A DNA stretch of 40,529 nucleotides from Persephonella sp. (GTDB lineage Bacteria > Aquificota > Aquificia > Aquificales > Hydrogenothermaceae). A model generated the notes under the pieces. That model saw nothing but the letters and a program-made list of their open reading frames with translations, did no database searches and was not told the origin of the DNA. Where the stretch lies: positions 1-40,529 of the forward strand of contig JALVKE010000081.1 of NCBI GenBank assembly GCA_027028005.1, read 5' to 3'. Shown here piece after piece: positions 1-7,259 of the stretch (within the stretch, counting starts at the first letter, position 1; every line of letters starts with the position of its first letter). A program made the position numbers and the translations under genes.

Positions 1-45
1 TTCAATGTTTTATAAATTACATAAGAATCTTTTTACTTTAGAATT

Positions 46-1620
46 TTAAACATCCTGAGGTTTCTCAAATCCTCCGCCGCCGGGAGTTTCTATTCTGATC
101 TTTTCTCCCTTTTTTACTGTTAAGTGACATTTACCTGGCAGAATTTCTTCCTTATTTTCCTTTATATGTATATTTCTTCCTGTTTCTCCTGAATTTCCTC
201 CAAAAAGTCCATAAGGTGCTATTTTTCTTCTTTCAGAAATAATAGTAACTTCTGCATTATTTAAAAATAAAAACTCTCTAATTATTCCATCTCCACCTTT
301 GTAAAGACCTTCTCCACCTGAGTTTTTTCTTATTGAGTACTTTGTAATCATCAATGGATACTCAAACTCTAAGGCTTCAATAGGCGTGTTTAAAGTATTT
401 GTCATGTGAGATTGAATTGCGCTCTCTCCGTCTCCTTTCGCTGAAGCTCCCATTCCCCCACCAATAGTTTCGTAGTATGTGAGATACTCACCTGTTTCTG
501 GATTTTGTATTCCTATTGTTATGTTATTCATTGTCCCTTGACTTGCAGCTGGTATCTCTTGAGGAAGAGCTTTTGAGAGAGCTTTTAAGACTACATCTAC
601 CACTCTTTGAGATGTTTCAACATTCCCAGCTGAAACAGCTGAAGGAAATGTTGCGTCTACAATTGTTCCTTTTTCTGTTATTATTTTTATTGGTCTAAAA
701 CAACCTGCATTTGTTGGAATATCTTCTTTTGCTAAAGCCCTAAAAACATAGTAAACAGCAGAAGCTGTAATGGCATAAACAGCGTTTAAAGCTCCCTTAA
801 CCTGTTTGTCCGATTTTGAAAAATCAACTTTGCATCTATCCCCTTTTACGTTTATAGAAACATGTATTTTTATGTCTGTGCTGTCAATCCCATCATCTTC
901 AATAAAATCTTCTGCTTCATATATACCATCAGGGATATTTTCTATAATAGATTTCATATACTTCTCTGCATAGGAAATAAGCTCTTTTCCATAAAACTTT
1001 ACTGTATCTAAAGAGTAGTTTTCACAAAGCTCTTTTAGTCTTTTTATACCTGTTAGATTAGCTGAAATTTGAGATTTAAAATCCCCTTCTCTCTCTTCAG
1101 GAGTTCTAACATTGTTCTTTATGAAATTAAGTATCTCTTCATCTACTTTTCCTATTTTCACTAGCTTTATAGGTGGAATATTTATCCCTTCCTGAAATAT
1201 AGATGTTGATAAAGGCATAGAACCTGCCGATATACCTCCTATATCGGCGTGATGTGCTCTGTTGGCAACGTAAAAAGAGGGTTTGATTTCTTCTCCTATA
1301 AATACAGGTGCTACAATTGTTATATCTGGCAGGTGAGTTCCTCCTTTATATGGGTCGTTTAAAACAACCATATCTCCTTCTTCTAGCTTTACATTCTCTA
1401 TTGCTGATTTTACAGACATAGGCATTGAACCAAGGTGAACTGGAATATGTGCTGCCTGAGCAATCATATCTCCGTTTTCATCAAACACTGCACAGGAAAA
1501 ATCTTTTCTTTCTTTTATATTTGCTGAGAATGCTGTTTTTTGAAGAATTGCTCCCATCTCTTCCGCTATAGCAGAAAATCTATTTTTAAAAACCTCAAGA
1601 AGAATAGGATTTACTCTCAT
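46..1620 (-). CDS. Hydantoinase B / oxoprolinase family protein (HyuB-like)
   Basis: 524 aa, the usual length for the HyuB subunit of ATP-dependent hydantoinases and 5-oxoprolinases, which hydrolyse cyclic amides such as hydantoins or 5-oxoproline in the cytoplasm. Family motifs are visible: NDPYKGGTHLPDI and VANRAHHADIGG in the first quarter, a Gly-rich segment SAGNVETSQRVVD near the middle, and the C-terminal GGGGFEKP. HyuB normally pairs with an ATP-binding HyuA subunit encoded next to it. No hyuA lies upstream, where a DUF3592 gene ends at the base where this gene starts; a partner could lie beyond the window edge. The start is ATG. The family is clear, but the substrate is not. Confidence 0.88.
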   Translation of the reverse strand: MRVNPILLEVFKNRFSAIAEEMGAILQKTAFSANIKERKDFSCAVFDENGDMIAQAAHIPVHLGSMPMSVKSAIENVKLEEGDMVVLNDPYKGGTHLPDITIVAPVFIGEEIKPSFYVANRAHHADIGGISAGSMPLSTSIFQEGINIPPIKLVKIGKVDEEILNFIKNNVRTPEEREGDFKSQISANLTGIKRLKELCENYSLDTVKFYGKELISYAEKYMKSIIENIPDGIYEAEDFIEDDGIDSTDIKIHVSINVKGDRCKVDFSKSDKQVKGALNAVYAITASAVYYVFRALAKEDIPTNAGCFRPIKIITEKGTIVDATFPSAVSAGNVETSQRVVDVVLKALSKALPQEIPAASQGTMNNITIGIQNPETGEYLTYYETIGGGMGASAKGDGESAIQSHMTNTLNTPIEALEFEYPLMITKYSIRKNSGGEGLYKGGDGIIREFLFLNNAEVTIISERRKIAPYGLFGGNSGETGRNIHIKENKEEILPGKCHLTVKKGEKIRIETPGGGGFEKPQDV

Positions 1621-2141
1621 TACTCTTCTCCGTATATAACTCTGTGAAGTATTCCTTTAACTATCTTTGCCAGCTGATCTATGGTTGTTCCCTGTCCCAT
1701 AATATCAATAAAAAGGGTGTATAAAAATACTGAAAGCATTCCAAAGAAAACAAGGGTTTGAATAAACATTCCTGTGTGATAGTTTCTTTTTAAAAGACTA
1801 TCCTCTGGTTTAAAAGGATTGTAATAGATGGTTATCTTTTTACCTACAGGAAACTTATCTACTATCTTTTTTATAGTGTTGTAATCTGACTCTAAATTTG
1901 TAAGGAATATCTTATTTGATCTGTAGGTCTTTCCATCCACCTGATACTCATATTCAACAAGTGGATAGTAGGCGTCGTAGCTTATCTGATTTTCAACTTT
2001 TTTAACCTCAGACCTTACAATAACTCCTTCTGTTTTTTTGTAAAAAAATATTCTTATAAGTCTAAAAAGTAGATATGCTGTTATTAATCCAATAACTGTA
2101 ACCCAAAATCCAAACGGAAGAAATAAAAATTTACCATCCAC
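1620..2141 (-). CDS. DUF3592 domain membrane protein
   Basis: 173 aa. An N-terminal hydrophobic helix (about residues 8-30), a central soluble beta-rich region with a YYPLVEYEYQVDGKTY-like stretch followed by GKKITIYYNPFKPEDS, and a second helix near residues 125-148. This order (helix, small beta domain ending in Y-N-P, helix) is the hallmark of DUF3592, whose function is unknown. The start is GTG: GGAG stands about 8 nt upstream. The stop codon overlaps the start of the HyuB-like gene by one base, so the two are probably co-transcribed. No functional link to HyuB can be read from the sequence. Confidence 0.72.
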   Translation of the reverse strand: MDGKFLFLPFGFWVTVIGLITAYLLFRLIRIFFYKKTEGVIVRSEVKKVENQISYDAYYPLVEYEYQVDGKTYRSNKIFLTNLESDYNTIKKIVDKFPVGKKITIYYNPFKPEDSLLKRNYHTGMFIQTLVFFGMLSVFLYTLFIDIMGQGTTIDQLAKIVKGILHRVIYGEE

Positions 2142-2176
2142 CTTTTTTTCTCCATCTTAGCTTTTTATTTATTATT

Positions 2177-3037
2177 TTATAATTTTGTTAAAACAGCAAA
2201 AATTCCATTTATAACCTGATACATCTTTTCAAAATCTAATGTATCAATGGTGTCTGTTCTTCTATGGTAGTTAGGATTTCTATAGAATGCTGTATCTGTA
2301 ATCATCACAGCGTTGTATTCAAAATGCCAGTAGTTTCTGTGATCAGAGTAATCAACTCCCGGAATTATTTTTGGTGCATTTATAGAGTAAACGCCTATCC
2401 TGCTATTTTTCCTCATTATATCTCTTATTCTCTTTGTTATTCTCCCCTGTCCTAACTTTCCAACTACACCTACAAAGTTTCCTTTATCAGGATAAAACCA
2501 TTTCATAAATGGAAGTGGAAAGGATTGAGAATTAGGTTTATCAGAAAAATAACCAATCATCTCAAGACATATCATAACTTTTACTGGAACCCTTTTATCA
2601 TGGAGAGATTTTGCGTGGATATAACTTCCCATCTTTCTTGTTGCAAAGAAAGGTGGTTCCTCATTGGCATACGCAACTAAATCTATCCTGTATTTTAAAG
2701 AAGGTTTTACCTCTTTTATCAGTCTTGAAAGCTCTAAAAGCCCTACTACTCCACTTGCATTATCATCTGCTCCAGGAGTATCCCCAGCTACATCATAATG
2801 AGCACCTACTATTATTCTTTCTTTTTCAGAAACATTAAAAGAACCAATAATATTTTTGTATGTTTTATTTTCAGCTTCAAAAGATTGAATCTGTGTTTCT
2901 TCACAGTTTTCTTTAAAAATACTTTCTATATATGAGGCTGTTTTTTCTAAAGATTCAGTATTTAAATAGTTTCTAAAAGGTCTTATAGACGTTAGCAGCT
3001 CTACATCTTTGTAAATTCTTTCAATCTTTTTCTGCAT
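2177..3037 (-). CDS. M28 family zinc peptidase
   Basis: 286 aa zinc-dependent aminopeptidase-like protein. The two-metal site of M28 is readable in order: His in GAHYDVAGDTPGADDNAS, the bridging Asp in ADDNASG, the catalytic and ligand Glu pair in AYANEEPPFF, an acidic residue in LEMIGYFSD, and a C-terminal His in DYSDHRNYWHF. No convincing signal peptide is seen, so it is probably cytoplasmic or exported by an atypical route. ATG start. It overlaps the end of the upstream methyltransferase gene by 17 nt, so translation is probably coupled. The substrate is unknown; members range from aminopeptidases to glutaminyl cyclases. Confidence 0.87.
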   Translation of the reverse strand: MQKKIERIYKDVELLTSIRPFRNYLNTESLEKTASYIESIFKENCEETQIQSFEAENKTYKNIIGSFNVSEKERIIVGAHYDVAGDTPGADDNASGVVGLLELSRLIKEVKPSLKYRIDLVAYANEEPPFFATRKMGSYIHAKSLHDKRVPVKVMICLEMIGYFSDKPNSQSFPLPFMKWFYPDKGNFVGVVGKLGQGRITKRIRDIMRKNSRIGVYSINAPKIIPGVDYSDHRNYWHFEYNAVMITDTAFYRNPNYHRRTDTIDTLDFEKMYQVINGIFAVLTKL

Positions 3038-3650
3038 ATCCGATTATATGATAGTTTACTGGTATAAAAGGGCTGTTAAATTTAACTAGTTTTATTTTTG
3101 ATTTTGGAAATACCGTTGATATTAATTTCCCTGTTTCTCTTTTTAAATCGCAGCCTTCAAAAAGCCACTTCCAGCTTTTGTGAAGAATATCTTGAGTTTT
3201 TGCAACAAAATTATCTTTAGGTGATCTTACATGTTCAATAAATATAAATGTTCCTTTTGGTTTTAAAACTCTTTTAATTTCGTTTAAAACTTTATATGGA
3301 GATGTTACACTACATAAGACTAGTGTTGAAACTACACTGTCAAATGTTTCATCTTCAAATGGGAGATTTTCAGCAAAACCTTCTTTAATGTGAATATTTA
3401 GAGGATAATTGTGTGCTTTTTTTAAGAAAAAATTAAGCATATCCTTACTTGGTTCTACAACAGTTAAATTTGTCCAAGGTTTGTAATATGGAAGATTTGA
3501 ACCTGTTCCAGCTCCTATCTCAAGGACATTTTTACCTAGTTTATCAAACAACTCTCTTTTAAAGTCCCCATAAACTTTATGCATATACCATTCAAGATTT
3601 TTCATAAAAATGGCATTAAACTTACTTTTACAGCCACAGTTTTTTTGCAT
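3021..3650 (-). CDS. Class I SAM-dependent methyltransferase
   Basis: 209 aa single-domain methyltransferase. Motif I VLEIGAGTGSNLPYY binds SAM (about residues 43-57), an acidic residue follows in TVVEPS, and motif IV/post-I lies in LPFEDETFDSVVSTLVLCS. The order and the KPKGTFIFIEHVRS segment resemble the UbiE/Methyltransf_11 group and METTL7-like proteins. A Cys-rich start (CGCKSKF) is unusual. The gene begins with ATG and overlaps the downstream M28 peptidase gene. The substrate (lipid, quinone or small molecule) cannot be decided here. Confidence 0.85.
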   Translation of the reverse strand: MQKNCGCKSKFNAIFMKNLEWYMHKVYGDFKRELFDKLGKNVLEIGAGTGSNLPYYKPWTNLTVVEPSKDMLNFFLKKAHNYPLNIHIKEGFAENLPFEDETFDSVVSTLVLCSVTSPYKVLNEIKRVLKPKGTFIFIEHVRSPKDNFVAKTQDILHKSWKWLFEGCDLKRETGKLISTVFPKSKIKLVKFNSPFIPVNYHIIGYAEKD

Positions 3651-3720
3651 AGGAATGTCCTAAAGAAAGAGATTTATAGTAATGATATTAAGAAAATGTT
3701 TATAGAGATGCAAGAAAATA

Positions 3721-3749
3721 GAAAGAAGAAAGAAAGGGATTAACCCTTT
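3721..3749 (-). terminator. Possible intrinsic terminator after the zinc-ribbon gene
   Basis: A 6-bp stem AAAGGG/CCCTTT with a 5-nt loop spans 3733-3749 and contains the TAA stop of the zinc-ribbon gene. On the minus strand it is followed by a broken T/C-rich tract. Stability is modest, so this is only a candidate. Confidence 0.35.
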
Positions 3750-3931
3750 TTTTCTTTCTTCTCTAGGACTTTGAATTCAAGAATTCTTTTTTTGCATTTT
3801 GGACATTCAACATCAAGAATACCAGTATCATTTGCAACAACAATTACTTCTTTTCCTTCATGTCCACATTTGCATTTGTAAGGAACGGATTCAAATCTAA
3901 CATCTAGTTCCTTAAGTCTGTCTCTTACCAT
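3740..3931 (-). CDS. Small zinc-ribbon protein
   Basis: 63 aa with two CxC/CxxC knuckles: CKCGHEG near residue 20 and CPKCKKR near residue 43. That is a typical four-Cys zinc ribbon, possibly binding nucleic acid or a protein partner. An excellent ribosome-binding site AAAGGAGGTG lies just upstream of the ATG, so it is a real, probably well translated gene. It is separated from its neighbours by about 90 bp downstream and 220 bp upstream and looks monocistronic. A palindrome at 3971-3984 lies in its presumed promoter region. I do not recognise a specific family. Confidence 0.72.
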   Translation of the reverse strand: MVRDRLKELDVRFESVPYKCKCGHEGKEVIVVANDTGILDVECPKCKKRILEFKVLEKKEKKG

Positions 3932-3970
3932 AATACTTCACCTCCTTTAAATTTTTTATTTTTAAAATTC

Positions 3971-3984
3971 AGTAAATATTTACT
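3971..3984. promoter_or_regulatory. 14-bp perfect palindrome upstream of the zinc-ribbon gene
   Basis: AGTAAATATTTACT is a perfect dyad 40-53 bp upstream of the zinc-ribbon start codon, in the place where an operator would sit. AT-rich palindromes also arise by chance in this base composition, so the assignment is tentative. Confidence 0.3.
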
Positions 3985-4124
3985 AACATTTTTTTCTAGG
4001 AATAGAAATAGGAAAAATTTTTATTCCTCCCCCTATCAAAAGAGGAAGTATATTATATAGACTTTTCTTTGAGGAAATATGATTTTAGTCAGAATTTATA
4101 AAAAATTTTTATTATAATTATATC

Positions 4125-4155
4125 ATAATTTATAAAACGCCGTTTTATAAATTAT
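4125..4155. repeat. 31-bp inverted repeat at the 3' end of the BrkB gene
   Basis: Two perfectly complementary 15-nt arms (ATAATTTATAAAACG and its complement) are separated by one base. The BrkB stop codon lies inside one arm. No proper T-tract follows on the minus strand, so it is not a textbook terminator. It could stabilise the mRNA 3' end or act as an operator for the zinc-ribbon gene. Confidence 0.6.
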
Positions 4156-5108
4156 TTAAAGATTTCACTGGGAATTTGAAGATACTTAATTTTTGCTTTT
4201 AAAATATCAATGCTTTCTAAATAGAAAAGTATTCTTGCCCCCACTAAAATAAAACCAAAACTTATATACAGCCATGCTAAAAAAGCAAAAATTCCACTTA
4301 AAGAACCGTATAAAGGATTTGTTTTTGAAGCAAACGAAACATAATAGTTAAAAACAGATTTTAGTAAGAACAATGTTACAGATATTATTAATGTAACAAC
4401 AAGGATATTTTTTAAGTTTATTATTTTTAGTGGAGCTAGATATCTATATATAAGGAAAATAATAATAAAGTATGTAATAAACTGAACCATATTTGTTATA
4501 TCTACAAAAAAGTAGATAATATCATCAAGTCCAAGCTTAGAGAGATAATCTAAGAAAATTTTCCAGATAAGAGTATGCATAAAACCTTCAACTAAAAAAG
4601 ATAGTATAACCCCAAGTATATATATGAATATTAACGCTATAGTAAAAACAGGAACACCTAATATATAAACTAGAGCTGTTTTTTGAATACCTACTTCTCT
4701 ACCTTCAAATATATGAACTAAAGCTGTGTGTATTGAAGAAAAGATACCAGTAGAAAAATAAAAAGATATGACTAGTCCAAATATACCAAATATTGTCCTT
4801 TGTTTTGAAAGAGATACAAGAAAATTTACAAATGTTTGGGTTATAGAAGGAAAAATTCTATCCAACACCTCAGTAACTATATCCATTTTTATATCAGCTA
4901 TGTATGAAAGCACAACTGTTAAAACAAATAAGAGAGGGAAAAAAGACATTAATATGAAATATGAAATAGATGCTGAATGATAACTATAACCTTTTACTAC
5001 ATAGTCTAAAACAGATCTGTAAATTGAAGCTAATAGATTATATAAAAATCCCCTTTGGGGATTTAATTTTAAAATCCTGTAAGGGGAATATTTTTTTAAT
5101 ACTTTCAG
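4152..5108 (-). CDS. YihY/BrkB family inner-membrane protein
   Basis: Multi-pass membrane protein of the YihY (formerly RNase BN) / virulence-factor BrkB family, of uncertain function. From the first ATG (4949) the product is 265 aa but begins inside the first membrane helix (MSFFPLLFVL). The frame stays open upstream to the stop at 5112-5114 and encodes a basic leader plus YVVKGYSYHSASISYFIL, the expected N-terminal part of the family signature. There is no ATG, GTG or TTG in that stretch. A CTG at 5106-5108 has AGAGG about 7 nt upstream and would give 318 aa, coupled to the preceding gene. I give that start as the best candidate; the exact codon is uncertain, the family is clear. Confidence 0.78.
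   Translation of the reverse strand: MKVLKKYSPYRILKLNPQRGFLYNLLASIYRSVLDYVVKGYSYHSASISYFILMSFFPLLFVLTVVLSYIADIKMDIVTEVLDRIFPSITQTFVNFLVSLSKQRTIFGIFGLVISFYFSTGIFSSIHTALVHIFEGREVGIQKTALVYILGVPVFTIALIFIYILGVILSFLVEGFMHTLIWKIFLDYLSKLGLDDIIYFFVDITNMVQFITYFIIIFLIYRYLAPLKIINLKNILVVTLIISVTLFLLKSVFNYYVSFASKTNPLYGSLSGIFAFLAWLYISFGFILVGARILFYLESIDILKAKIKYLQIPSEIFK
5045..5063 (-). promoter_or_regulatory. Terminator-like hairpin inside the extended BrkB frame
   Basis: AAATCCCC and GGGGATTT pair perfectly around a 3-nt loop and are followed on the minus strand by TTATATAAT. It lies between the YtxH-like genes and the first ATG of the BrkB frame. It could be an attenuator or processing site, or simply sequence encoding part of the N-terminus. 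Confidence 0.45.
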
Positions 5109-5111
5109 TTT

Positions 5112-5396
5112 TTATCCTCTTATAGCATCCTCTAACTTTTTAAGTTTTTCTTCTATCTCTGCAAGCATCTTCTCTTTTTCTTCAATAGTAAGCTCTTCTC
5201 CCTTTTGAAGGAGATTTTTAACTTTAGATACTACTTCATTCATTGTAACTCTAGCTTTTTCCTTTAACTCAAGATCCTTAATGGCATTTTGAATTTCATT
5301 AAGTTTTTGCATAATCTCTTCTTTTCTTTGAGCTACAACATAAGCTGCAACTGCACCTACAGCTAAACCTGCAAGTAACGTTACTACCTTTTTCAT
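5112..5396 (-). CDS. YtxH-like membrane-anchored coiled-coil protein (paralogue 1)
   Basis: 94 aa. An N-terminal helix KKVVTLLAGLAVGAVAAYVV anchors the protein, followed by Lys at the membrane face and a long Glu/Lys-rich helix that should form a coiled coil in the cytoplasm or periplasm. This matches the YtxH/gas-vesicle-like stress-protein pattern. The start was moved to the ATG at 5396, because AAAGGAGG lies 6 nt before it; an in-frame ATG 33 nt upstream would place that ribosome-binding site inside the gene. It is 94 aa, exactly the length of the next upstream gene, and aligns with it throughout, so the two are tandem duplicates. Confidence 0.7.
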   Translation of the reverse strand: MKKVVTLLAGLAVGAVAAYVVAQRKEEIMQKLNEIQNAIKDLELKEKARVTMNEVVSKVKNLLQKGEELTIEEKEKMLAEIEEKLKKLEDAIRG

Positions 5397-5409
5397 CTTA
5401 AACCCTCCT

Positions 5410-5694
5410 TTATTTAATGATTTCTTCAAGTTTTCTTATCTTTTCTTCCACCTTATTTAATAATATTTCTTTTTCTCTATCTGTCACCTCTTCTACATTA
5501 TCTGTTATCTTCTTTAAAGAAGATATAACTTCAGAGGCATTTGTGCTTATTATTTTGCTAACTTCAAGTTTTTTTATCTTTTCTTCTAATGTGTTTAATT
5601 TTTCCATTACCTGTTTTTTATTTTTATAAAAAATATATGTACTAATAATTCCAGATATAAAACCTAGTATAAATACAAAAAAATTTCTTTTCAT
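5410..5694 (-). CDS. YtxH-like membrane-anchored coiled-coil protein (paralogue 2)
   Basis: 94 aa. The same architecture as the neighbouring gene: hydrophobic N-terminus NFFVFILGFISGIISTYIFY, then charged helix with the shared patterns VMEKLNTLEEKIKKLE and EKIRKLEEIIK at the C-terminus. Ribosome-binding site GGAGG lies 6 nt before the ATG. The tandem pair sits between a DUF948-like gene and BrkB; in Firmicutes ytxG (DUF948) and ytxH are also adjacent and belong to the general stress response. Here the role is inferred from architecture and order only. Confidence 0.68.
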   Translation of the reverse strand: MKRNFFVFILGFISGIISTYIFYKNKKQVMEKLNTLEEKIKKLEVSKIISTNASEVISSLKKITDNVEEVTDREKEILLNKVEEKIRKLEEIIK

Positions 5695-5721
5695 TTAAAC
5701 CTCCTCCCTAAATACCAGTTA

Positions 5722-5961
5722 CTATTTTTTTCTCTTTCTTAGTAAGTTTAAAAAACCAACCATTGTTGTAGAAAATTCAAGATTCTCTATAATTCTATGG
5801 AGCTTTGGAGATATTGCTTGATAATCTACATTTATTTTGTAAAGAAGTTGTGCTAATACCTTTAGTATTCCTATAAGAACTACACCAATTCCTATCATTC
5901 CTATGGTTATAATAACCATACATATAGCTATTATTCCTAAAAAAAATGTTTGTGCATCCAT
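5722..5961 (-). CDS. Small DUF948/YtxG-like membrane protein
   Basis: 79 aa. A strongly hydrophobic N-terminal helix (about residues 6-37, rich in Ile and Gly) leads into NVDYQAISPKLHRIIENLEF and a basic tail RKRKK. Short DUF948 proteins have one N-terminal helix followed by a helical region, and typically precede YtxH genes, as here. The match to DUF948 is by layout and neighbourhood; sequence similarity is weak. AGAGG lies about 8 nt upstream of the ATG. Probably the second gene of an operon running from the OsmC gene to BrkB. Confidence 0.6.
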   Translation of the reverse strand: MDAQTFFLGIIAICMVIITIGMIGIGVVLIGILKVLAQLLYKINVDYQAISPKLHRIIENLEFSTTMVGFLNLLRKRKK

Positions 5962-5978
5962 CTCTTCTACCTCTTTAT

Positions 5979-6371
5979 TTAATCTATAAATACAGTTTCT
6001 ATCTCTGGTGCTTTTAACATTGTATTACTAACAGTACATCCTCTTTTTCCAATTGTTAATACTCTTTCTATCTGTTCTGGAGAAAGATCTGATTCAAAGG
6101 ATACTTCAATTCTTATATTCTCATACCTATTTTCTTTTTCATGTTTTCTCCCTACAACGTTTATTTTTAAGTTCTTTATTTTATATCCTTTATGATTTGC
6201 ATAAGCTTCTACAGTCAATCCAAAACAGTATCCAATAGAAACTAGCATTAGATCAACAGCTCTCATTCCTGTAGCCGTTAGATCACATTTATTTCCGTTT
6301 ACTTCCCCTATAAAATGTCCGTTATCTTCTAAAGTAACAACAGCTTTTTTTTCCAATGTCAAAACCTCCAT
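5979..6371 (-). CDS. OsmC/Ohr family protein
   Basis: 130 aa redox protein of the OsmC family, which reduces organic hydroperoxides with two Cys. The pair is present: Cys in IGYCFGLTVEAY and Cys in KRGCTVSNTM. The family turn LDLMLVSIG-like segment (AVDLMLVSIGYC) is clear. The ATG at 6371 is chosen over an upstream in-frame TTG at 6416 because MEVLTLEKKAVV matches the usual OsmC N-terminus; neither start has a strong ribosome-binding site. It heads the presumed stress/envelope operon that continues with the DUF948-like, YtxH-like and BrkB genes, which supports an oxidative or envelope stress role. Confidence 0.83.
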   Translation of the reverse strand: MEVLTLEKKAVVTLEDNGHFIGEVNGNKCDLTATGMRAVDLMLVSIGYCFGLTVEAYANHKGYKIKNLKINVVGRKHEKENRYENIRIEVSFESDLSPEQIERVLTIGKRGCTVSNTMLKAPEIETVFID

Positions 6372-6504
6372 AATGTGAACTATAAACTTTCTCTTTAATT
6401 CATTATAAATTAACAAAAAACATAAAGCAGTATTAAATAGATATTTTTAACGATAGATTAGGATAAGGATAGATTAAAAACTAATATTTTTTCTTAAAAA
6501 TTTG

Positions 6505-6533
6505 TTGACAAATTAAGTTTTAGTGCATATAAT
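6505..6533 (+). promoter_or_regulatory. Consensus sigma-70 promoter of the tRNA-Lys-Glu-Gly cluster
   Basis: TTGACA at 6505-6510, a 17-bp spacer and TATAAT at 6528-6533: a perfect match to the housekeeping consensus, 18 bp before the first tRNA. The 12 bases after the -10 box, ATTTATCCGTTT, recur identically after the -10 box of the tRNA-Leu promoter. Confidence 0.88.
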
Positions 6534-6551
6534 ATTTATCCGTTTTTGGTT

Positions 6552-6627
6552 GAGCCGCTAGCTCAGTCGGTAGAGCACCGGTCTTTTAAACCGGTGGTCC
6601 TGGGTTCGACCCCCAGGCGGCTCACCA
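6552..6627 (+). tRNA. tRNA-Lys (anticodon TTT)
   Basis: Complete cloverleaf: acceptor stem GAGCCGC/GCGGCTC, anticodon stem CCGGT/ACCGG with loop CTTTTAA (anticodon TTT at 6585-6587), T-arm CTGGG-TTCGACC-CCCAG, discriminator A and an encoded 3' CCA. Confidence 0.97.
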
Positions 6628-6635
6628 TTGATTAT

Positions 6636-6710
<75 letters not shown>

Positions 6711-6719
6711 CTTTAAGAT

Positions 6720-6795
<76 letters not shown>

Positions 6796-6797
6796 TT

Positions 6798-7259
6798 TTA
6801 CTTTTCTAAAGCCATCAAAAAGGCATCGGATCCATTAGAATAGTATTTCTTTCTTATAGACAGTTTTTTAAAACCTTTTTTTCTATACAGGTTTATAGCT
6901 TTTTTATTTTCTGTTGAAACCTCAAGAAGTATCTTGTTAACCTCTTTGTTTTTACATACTTGAACAAAATGATCAAGGAGAAGCTCTCCAAAACCTTTCC
7001 CCTGATAATCTTTCTTTATAGCTATAAGGAGCACATTTGCCTCTTCATATATTATTTCACCAAAGAGAAATCCTATAATCTCTCCTTCTTTCTCTAGGAC
7101 AACTTTGTATGAAAATACATTTTCCAGAAGTATCTGCTCTCTAATCCACGGTCTTGGAAAATTTTCCTCTATTATTTTATATACAAAGTCAACATCTTCC
7201 TTTTTAAACGCTCTTATTAAAACTTCTTCTCTAGTATCTTTTCTCTCTTTTTCTTCCAA
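6798..7259 (-). CDS. rimI: RimI-like GNAT N-acetyltransferase
   Basis: 153 aa GNAT fold. The acetyl-CoA loop appears as KKDYQGKGFGELLLDHF (R/Q-x-x-G-x-G pattern), and the C-terminal NKKAINLYRKKGFKKLSIRKKYY is typical of ribosomal-protein S18 alanine acetyltransferases (RimI). The start is TTG at 7259 with AAGGAAAC a few bases upstream; no later start codon would keep the domain intact. It overlaps the upstream cytochrome gene by 43 nt, an unusually long overlap that implies co-transcription. RimI assignment is likely but other GNAT substrates are possible. Confidence 0.8.
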   Translation of the reverse strand: MEEKERKDTREEVLIRAFKKEDVDFVYKIIEENFPRPWIREQILLENVFSYKVVLEKEGEIIGFLFGEIIYEEANVLLIAIKKDYQGKGFGELLLDHFVQVCKNKEVNKILLEVSTENKKAINLYRKKGFKKLSIRKKYYSNGSDAFLMALEK

